A stretch of 64,000 nucleotides of DNA from Cupriavidus taiwanensis LMG 19424. GTDB taxonomy: Bacteria > Pseudomonadota > Gammaproteobacteria > Burkholderiales > Burkholderiaceae. The first letter of the stretch is position 1. The number at the start of each line of letters is the position of its first letter. A program made the position numbers and the translations under genes. Positions 26,478 to 38,961 of this stretch are shown one piece after another. The notes under the pieces were generated by a model that did not search any database, was not told where the DNA came from, and was given only the letters and a program-made list of their open reading frames with translations. Where the stretch lies: contig NC_010528.1 in NCBI RefSeq assembly GCF_000069785.1, positions 1,860,001 to 1,924,000 on the forward strand, written 5' to 3'.

Positions 26478-27740
26478 TCAGCCCTTGACATCGAGATTCG
26501 GTCTGGCCTGTCGTATTGGCCGGTCAGAACTGCGGGGAAATCGATCGCTACCACGTAGGCCGAACCACGAGCATGTGGCAGAGATTAGCGTAAGCAAGGT
26601 GAGCGCCATAATGGCGTGCAAGTAGCTGCGATTTGATTCAAAGGACCAAGCTCCGAGCTGCACAGTCAGAAACGCACCGAGCTGGTGAACAAGAAAAAGC
26701 AGGCCAAACACTTTACCTTTGATCTGGCTGCCATACCGCTCGAAGCAGAACATGGATGTCAGGACAACCGTTCCGAGATAGCTCGCGCCGAAGAGTATTG
26801 CAAACGGCACGATGCCCAGCCAGGGCGCAAGGAGAAGGAGCATCGCCAGCGACCGCATCGCATAGAAGAGCGCAAGCAACCGGTGCTTGTTGAATCGCAT
26901 GGCAAGCATTCCTGAGGCGATCCCGCTCAGCAGTTCAAGCACGCCCAGGGCGCTCATGGCAAAGGCCATCTCAAACCTTGGCACTCCCTGATCCTGCCAG
27001 TGCGGCAGTAGATGAACATCAATGAACGCCATCGTCGCGCCACAGCCGAAGAATCCGGCGGCAAGGACGTAAAAAACTGCGTCGTGCCGCACCACCGACC
27101 AAGCGCTCGCATGCTTTGTGGGAACCTCAGCGCTGACCGCGGCGGCAGAAGAGGGTTCCCATCGCGAAGCCAACCACAACGTAATGGCTATAGGTAACGC
27201 AAGCACGACGCCGACTGCAGCAAATACGGTTATCCAGCTTGCCTGCGGCTGCAACCATATCCACATGGGAGAGAGTACGATGAAGCCAATCGCGGTGCCA
27301 TTGGTCACCACCGCGTACGCCAGACCCTTCTTTTTCTCTTCAAAGAGACGATCCACGAGAATACCCATGGGCACGAAAGTCATTGCCGCGAGGCCGAACG
27401 CGCCCACGACACCGAAGGCCAGGCTAAAAAACACAATCGACTGATGCCAGACCGCCACACTCAGCAAGGCGGCACCCGCCCCGAACGCGCCAATGGCGGA
27501 CGTACGCAATGGCCCGACACGATCGCTCAGCGCCCCCACCAGAGGGGACATGAACCCGGTAGCCAGCATGAACAATCCACCCGACCAAGCGAACTGCGCA
27601 CGTCCTCGCCCGTAGTGCTCCGCCAACTGGACAAAGTAGACCTGGTAGATTCCCTTTATCGCAGTGGAGGCAAACATCACGGCGAAGCCAATGGCGATCA
27701 GCAACGAAATGATGGTGCGGGAACTCTTGTGTCCGTCCAT
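26478..27740 (-). CDS. MFS transporter of the accessory cluster
   Basis: This 420-residue major facilitator has about twelve spans, beginning SLLIAIGFAVMFASTAIKGIYQVYFVQLAEHYGRGRAQFAWSGG. The loop GALSDRVGPLRTSAIG matches the MFS signature. It resembles monocarboxylate-porter/oxalate-formate type carriers. The ATG at 27740 has GGGAG upstream and lies 1 bp after the diiron-enzyme stop; a GTG at 27752 is less likely. In context it may export the cluster's product or import its precursor. Confidence 0.87.
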   Translation of the reverse strand: MDGHKSSRTIISLLIAIGFAVMFASTAIKGIYQVYFVQLAEHYGRGRAQFAWSGGLFMLATGFMSPLVGALSDRVGPLRTSAIGAFGAGAALLSVAVWHQSIVFFSLAFGVVGAFGLAAMTFVPMGILVDRLFEEKKKGLAYAVVTNGTAIGFIVLSPMWIWLQPQASWITVFAAVGVVLALPIAITLWLASRWEPSSAAAVSAEVPTKHASAWSVVRHDAVFYVLAAGFFGCGATMAFIDVHLLPHWQDQGVPRFEMAFAMSALGVLELLSGIASGMLAMRFNKHRLLALFYAMRSLAMLLLLAPWLGIVPFAILFGASYLGTVVLTSMFCFERYGSQIKGKVFGLLFLVHQLGAFLTVQLGAWSFESNRSYLHAIMALTLLTLISATCSWFGLRGSDRFPRSSDRPIRQARPNLDVKG

Positions 27741-27741
27741 A

Positions 27742-28479
27742 TTAGCGTCCACTCCCGCGAGCCGTCATGCCCGGCGCCTTCTGGCAATTCGCCGAGTAAA
27801 TGTTTTCATACATGCCGTAGAACAGCTTACACGTATGGTCAACGGCAAACAGCGCCTCTTCCTGCATCCTGGCTGTCGTGCATAACTCGGAGACTAGGTT
27901 CAGACCCTGCTCGACATGCCCGACATCCTCAGCTTGATGGACAGAGAAGAACCGCAGGTCGTGATCCGTGAGGCCATACACTTTGCCGAATAGTTCATGA
28001 CGGGCCTCCCCCGCTTTCGTTTCGAGATTCTGTCCCTCGCTCGCAATCATGACCGCCGCTGCACCGATGTGGTACTTCGCAGGATCGTGCACTGCGTCGA
28101 GCCGGTAGTTGATCAGCGCACTGGTAGCGGGCAAGGGACGCTCGGCATCACGCTCGACATCGCCGATACCAATCGCGCGCAAGAAGTCCTGCATGAGGGC
28201 AACATGATTGTCGCTTCTGGAGAGGCGCCCTGTTTCCTCCTCATACATATTGATCAAGAGCGCACGCTTGAATTTTGGGATCGGGCAATAGAAGAAGAGA
28301 TGCTCAACGTAATGCAGGAAGTTCTTGGTCAACTGATATCCCTGAAGCGCCGTGGCCTTTAGCAGGGGCAGGTTTGGCTTCAGCGGATCAAAGATTTCCG
28401 CGAAGATGGGGTGACCAAGAGTCAGATTGCTGTTCAGGACGTGACGAAGCTCTTCCTTAAAATTCTCTCTCTTAATCAT
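27742..28479 (-). CDS. Haem-oxygenase-like diiron oxidase (TenA/PqqC fold)
   Basis: This 245-residue all-helical protein belongs to the iron-containing redox enzyme group within the TenA/PqqC-like fold. H181-x3-D185-x2-H188 (HQAEDVGH) and a Glu/His pair ten residues apart (Glu82, His92) match the spacing of iron ligands in the SznF-type haem-oxygenase-like diiron oxidases; Glu59 may be another ligand. Known relatives include BesC, which fragments lysine derivatives to allylglycines, and UndA, which makes alkenes. The substrate here is unknown. The start follows the acetyltransferase stop by 1 bp with GGAG inside that gene, implying coupled translation. Confidence 0.8.
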   Translation of the reverse strand: MIKRENFKEELRHVLNSNLTLGHPIFAEIFDPLKPNLPLLKATALQGYQLTKNFLHYVEHLFFYCPIPKFKRALLINMYEEETGRLSRSDNHVALMQDFLRAIGIGDVERDAERPLPATSALINYRLDAVHDPAKYHIGAAAVMIASEGQNLETKAGEARHELFGKVYGLTDHDLRFFSVHQAEDVGHVEQGLNLVSELCTTARMQEEALFAVDHTCKLFYGMYENIYSANCQKAPGMTARGSGR

Positions 28480-28480
28480 G

Positions 28481-29050
28481 TTAAGACGACTCCATTGATG
28501 AACTATCTTGGAAGACATGCTTTCGCAACGAACAGACGGGTTGCACAAGAAAGTGTCCGCGATAAACCTCATCGCCTACACGTGCATAGTCATCGAGTAC
28601 ACCATATGACTTGAATCCAAATCGCTGCCACAGTAGATGTGCCCGGCTTCCTGCGCGTACATCGAGAACCAGCTGATCGATCCCAAGCGATTCCGCTTTC
28701 AGAACGATTTCCCGGAAAGCGTGCGGAATGATGTTCTGGCCACGGTAGTCCGGATGAACGACTCCTTTGGAAAGTTCAGCGCGATGGCGGCAGTTCGGCA
28801 TAGGGTTGCGAGTCATCATGCAGAAGAACACCAGGTTGCTGCCGTCAATCCCGACCAAAGCCAGGGTTTGGCCTTTTGCAATTCGATAGCTCAACTCGGC
28901 GATGAAGGCTTCTGCTTCGTCGATCGACATGCGCTCTGCATAGCCCAGCGTGGCACCTTCCAAAGTCGTTCCTTCAACAAGATCGACGATGCGATGAGCC
29001 TCCACATCGGCGAGAGCGGAAAGCCATTTGAGATGAACCTGGTGTTTCAC
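28481..29050 (-). CDS. GNAT-family N-acetyltransferase
   Basis: This 189-residue protein has the acetyl-CoA pyrophosphate loop VVHPDYRGQNIIPHAF near residues 97-112, and FGFKSYGVLDDYARVG at the C-terminus as in GNAT enzymes. It starts at a GTG. It is the first gene of the minus-strand accessory row and sits 1 bp from the diiron oxidase gene. Next to a biosynthesis-like pair and an MFS carrier, it might acetylate an amino-acid product for self-protection or as a biosynthetic step; both are inference. No specific family name could be assigned. Confidence 0.78.
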   Translation of the reverse strand: MKHQVHLKWLSALADVEAHRIVDLVEGTTLEGATLGYAERMSIDEAEAFIAELSYRIAKGQTLALVGIDGSNLVFFCMMTRNPMPNCRHRAELSKGVVHPDYRGQNIIPHAFREIVLKAESLGIDQLVLDVRAGSRAHLLWQRFGFKSYGVLDDYARVGDEVYRGHFLVQPVCSLRKHVFQDSSSMESS

Positions 29051-29101
29051 AGTGAGTCTTTACGTCTTTTTGATGACTGCAAGCCTAAGCCGGTGCCTTG
29101 C

Positions 29102-29156
29102 GGCCAGCCAGCAAATGACTGGCCAGCGTTAGCAAATATCTGGCCATATCCAGTCA
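29102..29156. promoter_or_regulatory. Repeat-rich putative operator between the accessory operon and its regulator
   Basis: This divergent intergenic region contains TGACTGG (29116-29122) and CCAGTCA (29150-29156) as an inverted pair, and two direct copies of CTGGCCA (29119-29125 and 29140-29146) exactly 21 bp, two helical turns, apart. A further imperfect tandem repeat, GGCCAGC plus AGCAAAT, starts at 29102 and 29121. The pattern suits an AraC/GlxA-type dimer contacting tandem sites. Confidence 0.5.
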
Positions 29157-29232
29157 GCTATAGAATTCCCGTTCCGACCGCTCGAAGAAGCGAGAATCCT
29201 GTCAGCGCCCCGTCAATCGGAATCGACGCCAC

Positions 29233-30210
29233 ATGAGATCCGCCTACCTACTCGTACTGCCTGGCGTTCATATGCTGGACCTGGCCGGCCCGCTGCAGGT
29301 CCTCTCTACCGTCTCGGAGCTGGGTATCGGTCAGCTTTCCGTTCGCTGCATCGGCCCCCATGCGAATGTGCAGGCCTTTCAGGGAGTGGCGCTGGGCCGA
29401 ATCGAGGCATTGCCTGCGCGCGTCAATGGCCAGGACCTAGTGGTGGTGATCGGAAGCAAGCTGCAGACTTCATTGATGGCATCGCAGCCCTGGCGTGATG
29501 CCGCTGCGTGGCTGCGCCGCATGTTCACGGGAAGTAAGACCCCTGATACGACGATTGCCGCGGTCTGCACCGGCGCCTTTCTGCTGGGTGACGCGGGACT
29601 GCTCGACGGCCGGCTGTGCACCACGCATCATGCCTTCGTCCGTCGGCTGCGCGCGCGCCTGCCGCATGCGTCGGTGGTCGACAACCGGGTCTTCGTCTGC
29701 GATGACAATGTCTGGACCTCCGCGGGAGTCGCATCCGGTATCGACATGGCGCTGAGGCTGGTAGCGGAGATATTTGGCGATGAGGCCGCCATTCGTGTAG
29801 CGCACGAGAATGTCGTGCCGTTCCGGCGTTTCAGCGATGACCCGCGACTCGATCCGCAGTATCAGTCTCGCTCGCATGGCAACCAATTGATCCATGCCGT
29901 CCAGGATGCCATCTCGCGAAACCTGGAGGCTTCCGTCTCCGACCCCCGCTTTGCCCAAGGCTTTGCGATCAGCGTCCGGCATCTTTCCCGGATGTTTCTC
30001 GAAGAAACGGGGCTGACCCCAAAGCAGTACCAGCTTGCGCTGCGCATGGCACGCGCAAGGAAGCTGCTGACGGCTTCAAGCCTGTCCGTGGAAGCAATCT
30101 CGTCGAAGTCCGGATTCAGCAGCGTTCAGGCCTTCCGTAGTTGCTGGGACAAGATTGAAACCATGCCCCCGAGCCAGTACCGGAAAGCCAATTCGACCAG
30201 AAGGACTTGA
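29233..30210 (+). CDS. GlxA-type AraC transcriptional regulator with DJ-1/PfpI domain
   Basis: This 325-residue regulator has an N-terminal DJ-1/PfpI-like domain (about 1-190; YLLVLPGVHMLDLAGPLQV, nucleophile-elbow text AAVCTGAFLLGDAGLLDG) and a C-terminal AraC double helix-turn-helix (FAISVRHLSRMFLEETGLTPKQYQ and VEAISSKSGFSSVQAFRSCW). GlxA-like proteins often respond to amino-acid-derived or methylated nitrogen compounds. It is divergent from the GNAT/diiron/MFS/PLP row across 182 bp of repeat-rich DNA, so it is the likely regulator of that row. Confidence 0.88.
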   Translation: MRSAYLLVLPGVHMLDLAGPLQVLSTVSELGIGQLSVRCIGPHANVQAFQGVALGRIEALPARVNGQDLVVVIGSKLQTSLMASQPWRDAAAWLRRMFTGSKTPDTTIAAVCTGAFLLGDAGLLDGRLCTTHHAFVRRLRARLPHASVVDNRVFVCDDNVWTSAGVASGIDMALRLVAEIFGDEAAIRVAHENVVPFRRFSDDPRLDPQYQSRSHGNQLIHAVQDAISRNLEASVSDPRFAQGFAISVRHLSRMFLEETGLTPKQYQLALRMARARKLLTASSLSVEAISSKSGFSSVQAFRSCWDKIETMPPSQYRKANSTRRT

Positions 30211-30245
30211 TCTCACCAGGTCATGAGGCTTACACCCCAATAAAG

Positions 30246-30277
30246 AAAAAGCCCCCGCGCTATTGCGCAGGGGCTTG
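30246..30277 (-). terminator. Intrinsic terminator of clpB
   Basis: The inverted repeat AAGCCCC-C-GCGC / GCGC-A-GGGGCTT with a TATT loop has an A-run on its left, giving a T-run on the minus strand downstream of the clpB stop. Confidence 0.75.
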
Positions 30278-30356
30278 AGTGCGATCGGCCGCCTCGATGG
30301 CTCCCCTCCCGGCTACGGAAGGGAAGCAAACGGCTTTGTGAGCGCTGTGAGCAGCC

Positions 30357-32945
<2,589 letters not shown>

Positions 32946-33050
32946 AGGATTCCTCTCTCGGATAGGTCGTGTCCCGATGCGGGGGCGTTGCCGCCGGCCT
33001 GCTTGCCGGCGCGCCCGTATGCCCTGCCGGACACTCGATGTCATACCGAA

Positions 33051-33103
33051 AGATAAGGCTTGGCCGTGACATTTCAAGGCCGCTTTCGGCGCGATATCGC
33101 GCC
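33051..33103 (-). promoter_or_regulatory. Sigma-32-type heat-shock promoter of clpB with adjacent palindrome
   Basis: On the minus strand CTTGAA (33078-33073) and CCTTATCT (33058-33051) are separated by 14 bp. They match the heat-shock consensus CTTGAA and CCCCATNT at 6/6 and 5 of 7 defined positions. A perfect 16-bp palindrome GGCGCGATATCGCGCC (33088-33103) sits 9 bp upstream of the -35 and may bind a regulator. Confidence 0.65.
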
Positions 33104-33168
33104 CGTCCGGCGTGACACCGCCCGGACGCGCTGCGCAGGCGGCATGTGATGTCCGAGATACGCGCCGG

Positions 33169-34050
33169 CTAGGCGGCGCGGTCGGCGCCCTTGTCGGCCA
33201 GGTTGCGCACCAGCACCAGCGACTCGCCCTGCACCACCACCCGGCCGTCCGCGCCTGTGACCACGCTGGCCAGGTTGACCAGGTCCTTGTCGGCGCGCAG
33301 CCGTACGATGCGCACGCGGGCGGTCAGCGGCTCATCCAGCCGGGCCGGCGCGCACAGCCGCAACGACTGCTTCATCCAGCCCGTACCGCGCCCGGGCAGC
33401 CGGGTGCCGAGCAGGTCCGAGAACATGCCTGCCAGCAGCGGCAACGGCACCACCGGGCCAGCGAAGCCCCGCGCGCGGGCGAAGCCGGCATCGGCGTGGA
33501 ACGGGTTGGCATCGCCGGTGAGCGCCACGTACTCGTCCAGGTCAGCCGGGGTGAAGGCCCGCGCCGCGGCCGCCTGCTGGCCCGGACGCAGGCCGTACAA
33601 GGCCGCGTCACCGTGTTGCGCGGCGGGGTCCGCTCCGGCTGGCTGGCTGGCCAGTGCGGCGGGACTCGCGTCCACCAGCCAGCGTGATTCGCCGGCCGCC
33701 GTCACCCGCGGCGCGTGCCCGGGCCCGGCCGCGCTGCTCACCGTGGTGGCATAGGCGGCCAGACCAGCCGGCGCCGGCTGGGCCGACAGCGCCACCTGCA
33801 CTGCATCGCCAACGAACGCAGGCGCGGGGAACATCAGCGACTGCGCCACCGGCAAGGCCGGCCCCGGCAGTTGCCGCATGCTATGCGCGCACAGCAGCGA
33901 GAACAGGAACATGCCGTGCGCCACCGTGGCACCGAAATGCGTGCCACGGGCGAAGGCCGGATCGCAGTGGATCGGGTTATCGTCGCGCGACAGCGCGGCG
34001 AAGCGGTCGAAATCGCGCTGCGACAGCACGCGCGGCGGGTTGTCGTGCAT
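33169..34050 (-). CDS. MaoC-type double-hotdog hydratase
   Basis: This 293-residue protein is made of two hotdog folds. The first half carries [31 protein letters not shown], the R-hydratase motif with Asp and His catalytic residues. The second half has a related copy, [29 protein letters not shown]. It should hydrate enoyl-CoA to 3-hydroxyacyl-CoA or the reverse. The start overlaps the oligomer-hydrolase stop by one base (TGATG). With the acyl-CoA synthetase and the 3HB-oligomer hydrolase it suggests a route for activating and processing short hydroxy or unsaturated acids. Confidence 0.85.
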   Translation of the reverse strand: MHDNPPRVLSQRDFDRFAALSRDDNPIHCDPAFARGTHFGATVAHGMFLFSLLCAHSMRQLPGPALPVAQSLMFPAPAFVGDAVQVALSAQPAPAGLAAYATTVSSAAGPGHAPRVTAAGESRWLVDASPAALASQPAGADPAAQHGDAALYGLRPGQQAAAARAFTPADLDEYVALTGDANPFHADAGFARARGFAGPVVPLPLLAGMFSDLLGTRLPGRGTGWMKQSLRLCAPARLDEPLTARVRIVRLRADKDLVNLASVVTGADGRVVVQGESLVLVRNLADKGADRAA

Positions 34051-36191
34051 CAGTCTGGCACCTGTACGGTATTGGCATTGACGGTGATGGCATTGCCCGG
34101 TGCCGGCACGGCCGCGAACGGCGGCACGTTGGACGACAGCAGCGCCGGCGCCGGCGTGTTGAGGGTGCCGCCACGTGGCGTGGTCCGCACCACCTGCGAC
34201 GGCGGCAGCGCCTTGCCCGTGGTCAGGTTGTCGTAGACCGCGTCGAGGGCCCGGTTCAGGTAGACGTGCAGCGGCACGTAGCGGTTGCTGTAGCCGGGCA
34301 CCACGCCGATGAAGGCATCGAAATGCTGGGCGTTCTCGACCTCCACGTAGGACAGCTTGCTGGTCACGCCTTCCCGCTGGCGGTTCAGGCCCAGGTAGGG
34401 GCGCGAGGTATGGTTGACCGGCAGCAGCGCGTCGCTGCGCCCATGCACGATCAACGCCGGCTTGCCGCGCAGGTTGCCATTGCGCAGCGTCAGCGCCTGG
34501 CCGGCCTGCAGCGCAAGCGCCGCCGCATCGGATCCGGTCAGCAGGTTGCGCAGACAGCTGGCGCCGTCGTAGTTCAGGTCGGCGCGCTGGGTCGAAGCGG
34601 ACACGGACGGCAGGTTCAGGTACGGCCCATGCTGCGGATCGCGGTCGTTGATCAGCTGGACCGGCGCCTGCGGCGGAATGCCATTGCCGGTCGCATACAT
34701 CGACGCCAGCGCGGCCGGCGCGATCGCCGCCGGCTTCAGGTCCGTCAGCGTGGCGGCAAAGCTGTAGCCGCACAGCCGGTCGGTCACGCTGGCCCGCGCA
34801 TAGGCGTTGGCGTAGGTGACGGAGATCGCGGCCGCCACGTCGAACGCGGCCAGCGACGGGTGCAGGTCGTCCGATTCCGCCTCCCAGCCCGCGGCACGCA
34901 GTGCCTGCAGCGCGCTGGCGCTCTGCTGGTCCGTGTTCGCGCCGGTGACCAGCCCTTTCTCGGCCAGCGTCTGGCAGCGCGCGGCGAAGAACGGCGCCAT
35001 GGTGGGGTTGGCGTAGAACGGCGCCTGCGTCAGCGCGGTGGCGCGGCCGGCGCAGTGCTGCAGCAGGTTGGCCGTGGTGGTGTAGTCGTACAGCGTCAGG
35101 CCCGAAGCCGCCACCTGTGACGCGCCCCGCCGCACCACGATGCCGGTGTTGGGCGGCATGTTCAGGTTGGGCTCGGCCACCGCCACGCCGTCGATCAGGC
35201 CGCCGGCATCCTGCTCCGCGGCTGCCACGGCGGCGCCGCCGCCATTGGACACGCTCGATGCAATCACCAGCACCTTGTCCTGGCCCAGCGTGCGCTGGCG
35301 CGTGCCGTTGGCCGACACGGCGCCGAAGCGGTCATTGATGGCCCACAGCGCAAACTCCACCGCCTGCAGCGTGAACTTGCCCCAGTCTTTCTCCGGGTTG
35401 CGCTGCGAATGCGCGTGCTTGAACGCCAGCCGGTGCGGATTGGCGGCAGTGAATTCCGCCAGCGCGGTGGCGCCGGCGGGCGCGGCGAAGTGCGCATTTT
35501 TGCCGGCGGCGGCGCGCGTGGTGCGGGTGCCGTCGATCAGCGGCACGGTGTCGGTATCGAGGTCATGCGGCGCCGCGCCGGTGCCCTTGTCGGTATAGGC
35601 CACCGCGCAGCCGCGCTTCAGGCCCCATTCACCGGTTCCGATGGCGCCATACACGCCGCGCGAGCCCGACGAGGTCGCGGTGATCAGGCACGGCCGGGCA
35701 GTGTTGAACGAGGCCGGAATCTGCACCAGCATGGTCACGTTCTGCTGGCCCGAACCGTCGTCGGAGTACGCCACGTATTCCACGCCCGCCACCTTGCCCT
35801 CCGAACCGGTGACATTGCCCTGCGCATCGACGTTGGGGCCGTACAGGGAGCCGTAGCCCCCGCCAGCGCTGGTGTCGACGATGGCGCGATAGTTGGTATA
35901 GATGGCATAGCGCCGCAGCTCGGCCGCGGTAGGCGCGGCCGGATTGAGCGGCAGTGGCGCCGTGCTGCTGGCCAGCCCGTCCTTGCCGAGCCCCGCGGTC
36001 AGCAGGTCGTCGGAGGCGCCGTCGTAGCTGTTGATGGTGACTGCGCCGATATAGGCCGGCTTGGTATTGGGATTGCCGCCGTTGCCGTTGTTGTCGTCGC
36101 CCGATCCGCATGCGGCCAGCATCGATGCCGCCGCCGCCAACGCCGTGAGCCTGAGGCCGCGGAGCCGCGGCGAGTGCTGCGTGAACTGCAT
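34050..36191 (-). CDS. phaY1: D-(-)-3-hydroxybutyrate oligomer hydrolase
   Basis: This 713-residue protein has a signal peptide ending in a lipobox-like LAAC (Cys28), followed by a low-complexity Gly/Asn linker, so it is probably exported and perhaps lipidated. The lipase-type box SVSNGG around residue 310 holds the nucleophile Ser. The overall text (SSGSRGVYGAIGTGEWGLKRGCAVAYTDKGTG) is that of the large 3HB-oligomer hydrolases of Ralstonia/Cupriavidus. It hydrolyses 3-hydroxybutyrate oligomers released from PHB. Here it is inside an operon with a Liv-type transporter and an acyl-CoA synthetase. The symbol is by family recognition. Confidence 0.9.
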   Translation of the reverse strand: MQFTQHSPRLRGLRLTALAAAASMLAACGSGDDNNGNGGNPNTKPAYIGAVTINSYDGASDDLLTAGLGKDGLASSTAPLPLNPAAPTAAELRRYAIYTNYRAIVDTSAGGGYGSLYGPNVDAQGNVTGSEGKVAGVEYVAYSDDGSGQQNVTMLVQIPASFNTARPCLITATSSGSRGVYGAIGTGEWGLKRGCAVAYTDKGTGAAPHDLDTDTVPLIDGTRTTRAAAGKNAHFAAPAGATALAEFTAANPHRLAFKHAHSQRNPEKDWGKFTLQAVEFALWAINDRFGAVSANGTRQRTLGQDKVLVIASSVSNGGGAAVAAAEQDAGGLIDGVAVAEPNLNMPPNTGIVVRRGASQVAASGLTLYDYTTTANLLQHCAGRATALTQAPFYANPTMAPFFAARCQTLAEKGLVTGANTDQQSASALQALRAAGWEAESDDLHPSLAAFDVAAAISVTYANAYARASVTDRLCGYSFAATLTDLKPAAIAPAALASMYATGNGIPPQAPVQLINDRDPQHGPYLNLPSVSASTQRADLNYDGASCLRNLLTGSDAAALALQAGQALTLRNGNLRGKPALIVHGRSDALLPVNHTSRPYLGLNRQREGVTSKLSYVEVENAQHFDAFIGVVPGYSNRYVPLHVYLNRALDAVYDNLTTGKALPPSQVVRTTPRGGTLNTPAPALLSSNVPPFAAVPAPGNAITVNANTVQVPD

Positions 36192-36305
36192 GGGATCCTC
36201 CTTATGCCGCCCCGTGCCGGGGCCGTCGAGATGTACGTCAATGAAAGACTGCACTGCGACCGCGAACATCGGGGACAACATCAAACGAGGGGACTGGTGC
36301 GCGCC

Positions 36306-37859
<1,554 letters not shown>

Positions 37860-37873
37860 GGGCTAGCCTCCGC

Positions 37874-38950
37874 TCAGCTGGCGATGTCCTGGACCGGCCC
37901 GCTGCCGCGCAGCCGCCCCACCACGCCTTGCGGGAAATAATAGACGCTCAGCACGAACAGCAGGCCCAGCCAAAGCAGCCAGCGGTCCGGATGCAGCAGT
38001 GCGGACAGCAGCGGCAGCGCCGCGGTGCCGTCGCTGGCCAGCTTCATCACGTCCTGCAGGTAGGTCTGCGCCACCAGGAACAGCACGGTGCCGATCACCG
38101 CGCCGTAAAGCGTGCCCATGCCGCCGATCACCACGATCAGCAGGATGTCGACCATGATCTCGAACGACAGCGAGGTGTCGGGCCCGTTGTAGCGCAACCA
38201 GACTGCCATCAGCACGCCCGCCAGCGTGGCGAACATGGCCGACAGCACGGTCGACACCGTGCGGTACACCACGGTACGGTAGCCGATCGCCTCGGCGCGG
38301 AAGTCGTTCTCGCGGATCGCCTGCAGCACCCGGCCGAACGGCGAGTTGACGATGCGCAGCAGCGCCAGGAACAGCACCAGCGCGCCGGCGAACACAAGGT
38401 AGTAGCTGAGCAGCTTGCCGCTCAGCGGCACGCCCAGCCATTCGGCGTCGCTCAGCATGAAGCCGGGACGCAGCACCTCGGGCACCTTGAAGGTCAGCCC
38501 GTCCTCGCCGCCGGTCCACTCCGACAGCTGCGAGACCAGCGTGGCGAAAGCAGTGGCCACCGCCAGCGTGATCATGGCGAAGAAGATCGCCCGCACCCGC
38601 AGCGAGAACAGCCCGATCAGCAAGGCCAGCAGCGCCGACACCGCCAGCGCGCCGGCCGTGCCGGCCAGCAACGCGCCCCAGCCCGGTTCCATGCGCGACA
38701 TGGCAATGGCCACGCCATAGCCGCCGATGCCGAAGAACATGGTGTGGGCGAACGAGACGATGCCGGTATAGCCCAGCAGCAGGTCGTAGCTCGCCACCAG
38801 CACCACGAAGATGCAGATCTTGGCCGCCATGTTCAGCGCGCGCGCACCGGGGAACGCAAACGGCGCGCACGCCAGCGCCACCAGGATCAGCAGCAGCAGC
38901 GCCGTCAGCACGCGGCTGCGCGGCAGGTCGCCGGAAAGAAGTCGGATCAT
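37874..38950 (-). CDS. livM: Branched-chain-type ABC transporter permease LivM
   Basis: This 358-residue inner-membrane permease has about ten spans. LLLGYTGIVSFAHTMFFGIGGYG is the LivM opening motif, and FGRVLQAIRENDFRAEAIGY is the loop that docks onto the ATPases. It partners LivH. The start at 38950 is 11 bp after the livH stop. The substrate of this HAAT-family system is probably a carboxylic acid metabolised by the adjacent synthetase rather than a branched-chain amino acid. Confidence 0.93.
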   Translation of the reverse strand: MIRLLSGDLPRSRVLTALLLLILVALACAPFAFPGARALNMAAKICIFVVLVASYDLLLGYTGIVSFAHTMFFGIGGYGVAIAMSRMEPGWGALLAGTAGALAVSALLALLIGLFSLRVRAIFFAMITLAVATAFATLVSQLSEWTGGEDGLTFKVPEVLRPGFMLSDAEWLGVPLSGKLLSYYLVFAGALVLFLALLRIVNSPFGRVLQAIRENDFRAEAIGYRTVVYRTVSTVLSAMFATLAGVLMAVWLRYNGPDTSLSFEIMVDILLIVVIGGMGTLYGAVIGTVLFLVAQTYLQDVMKLASDGTAALPLLSALLHPDRWLLWLGLLFVLSVYYFPQGVVGRLRGSGPVQDIAS

Positions 38951-38961
38951 GGTCGTTGCCC

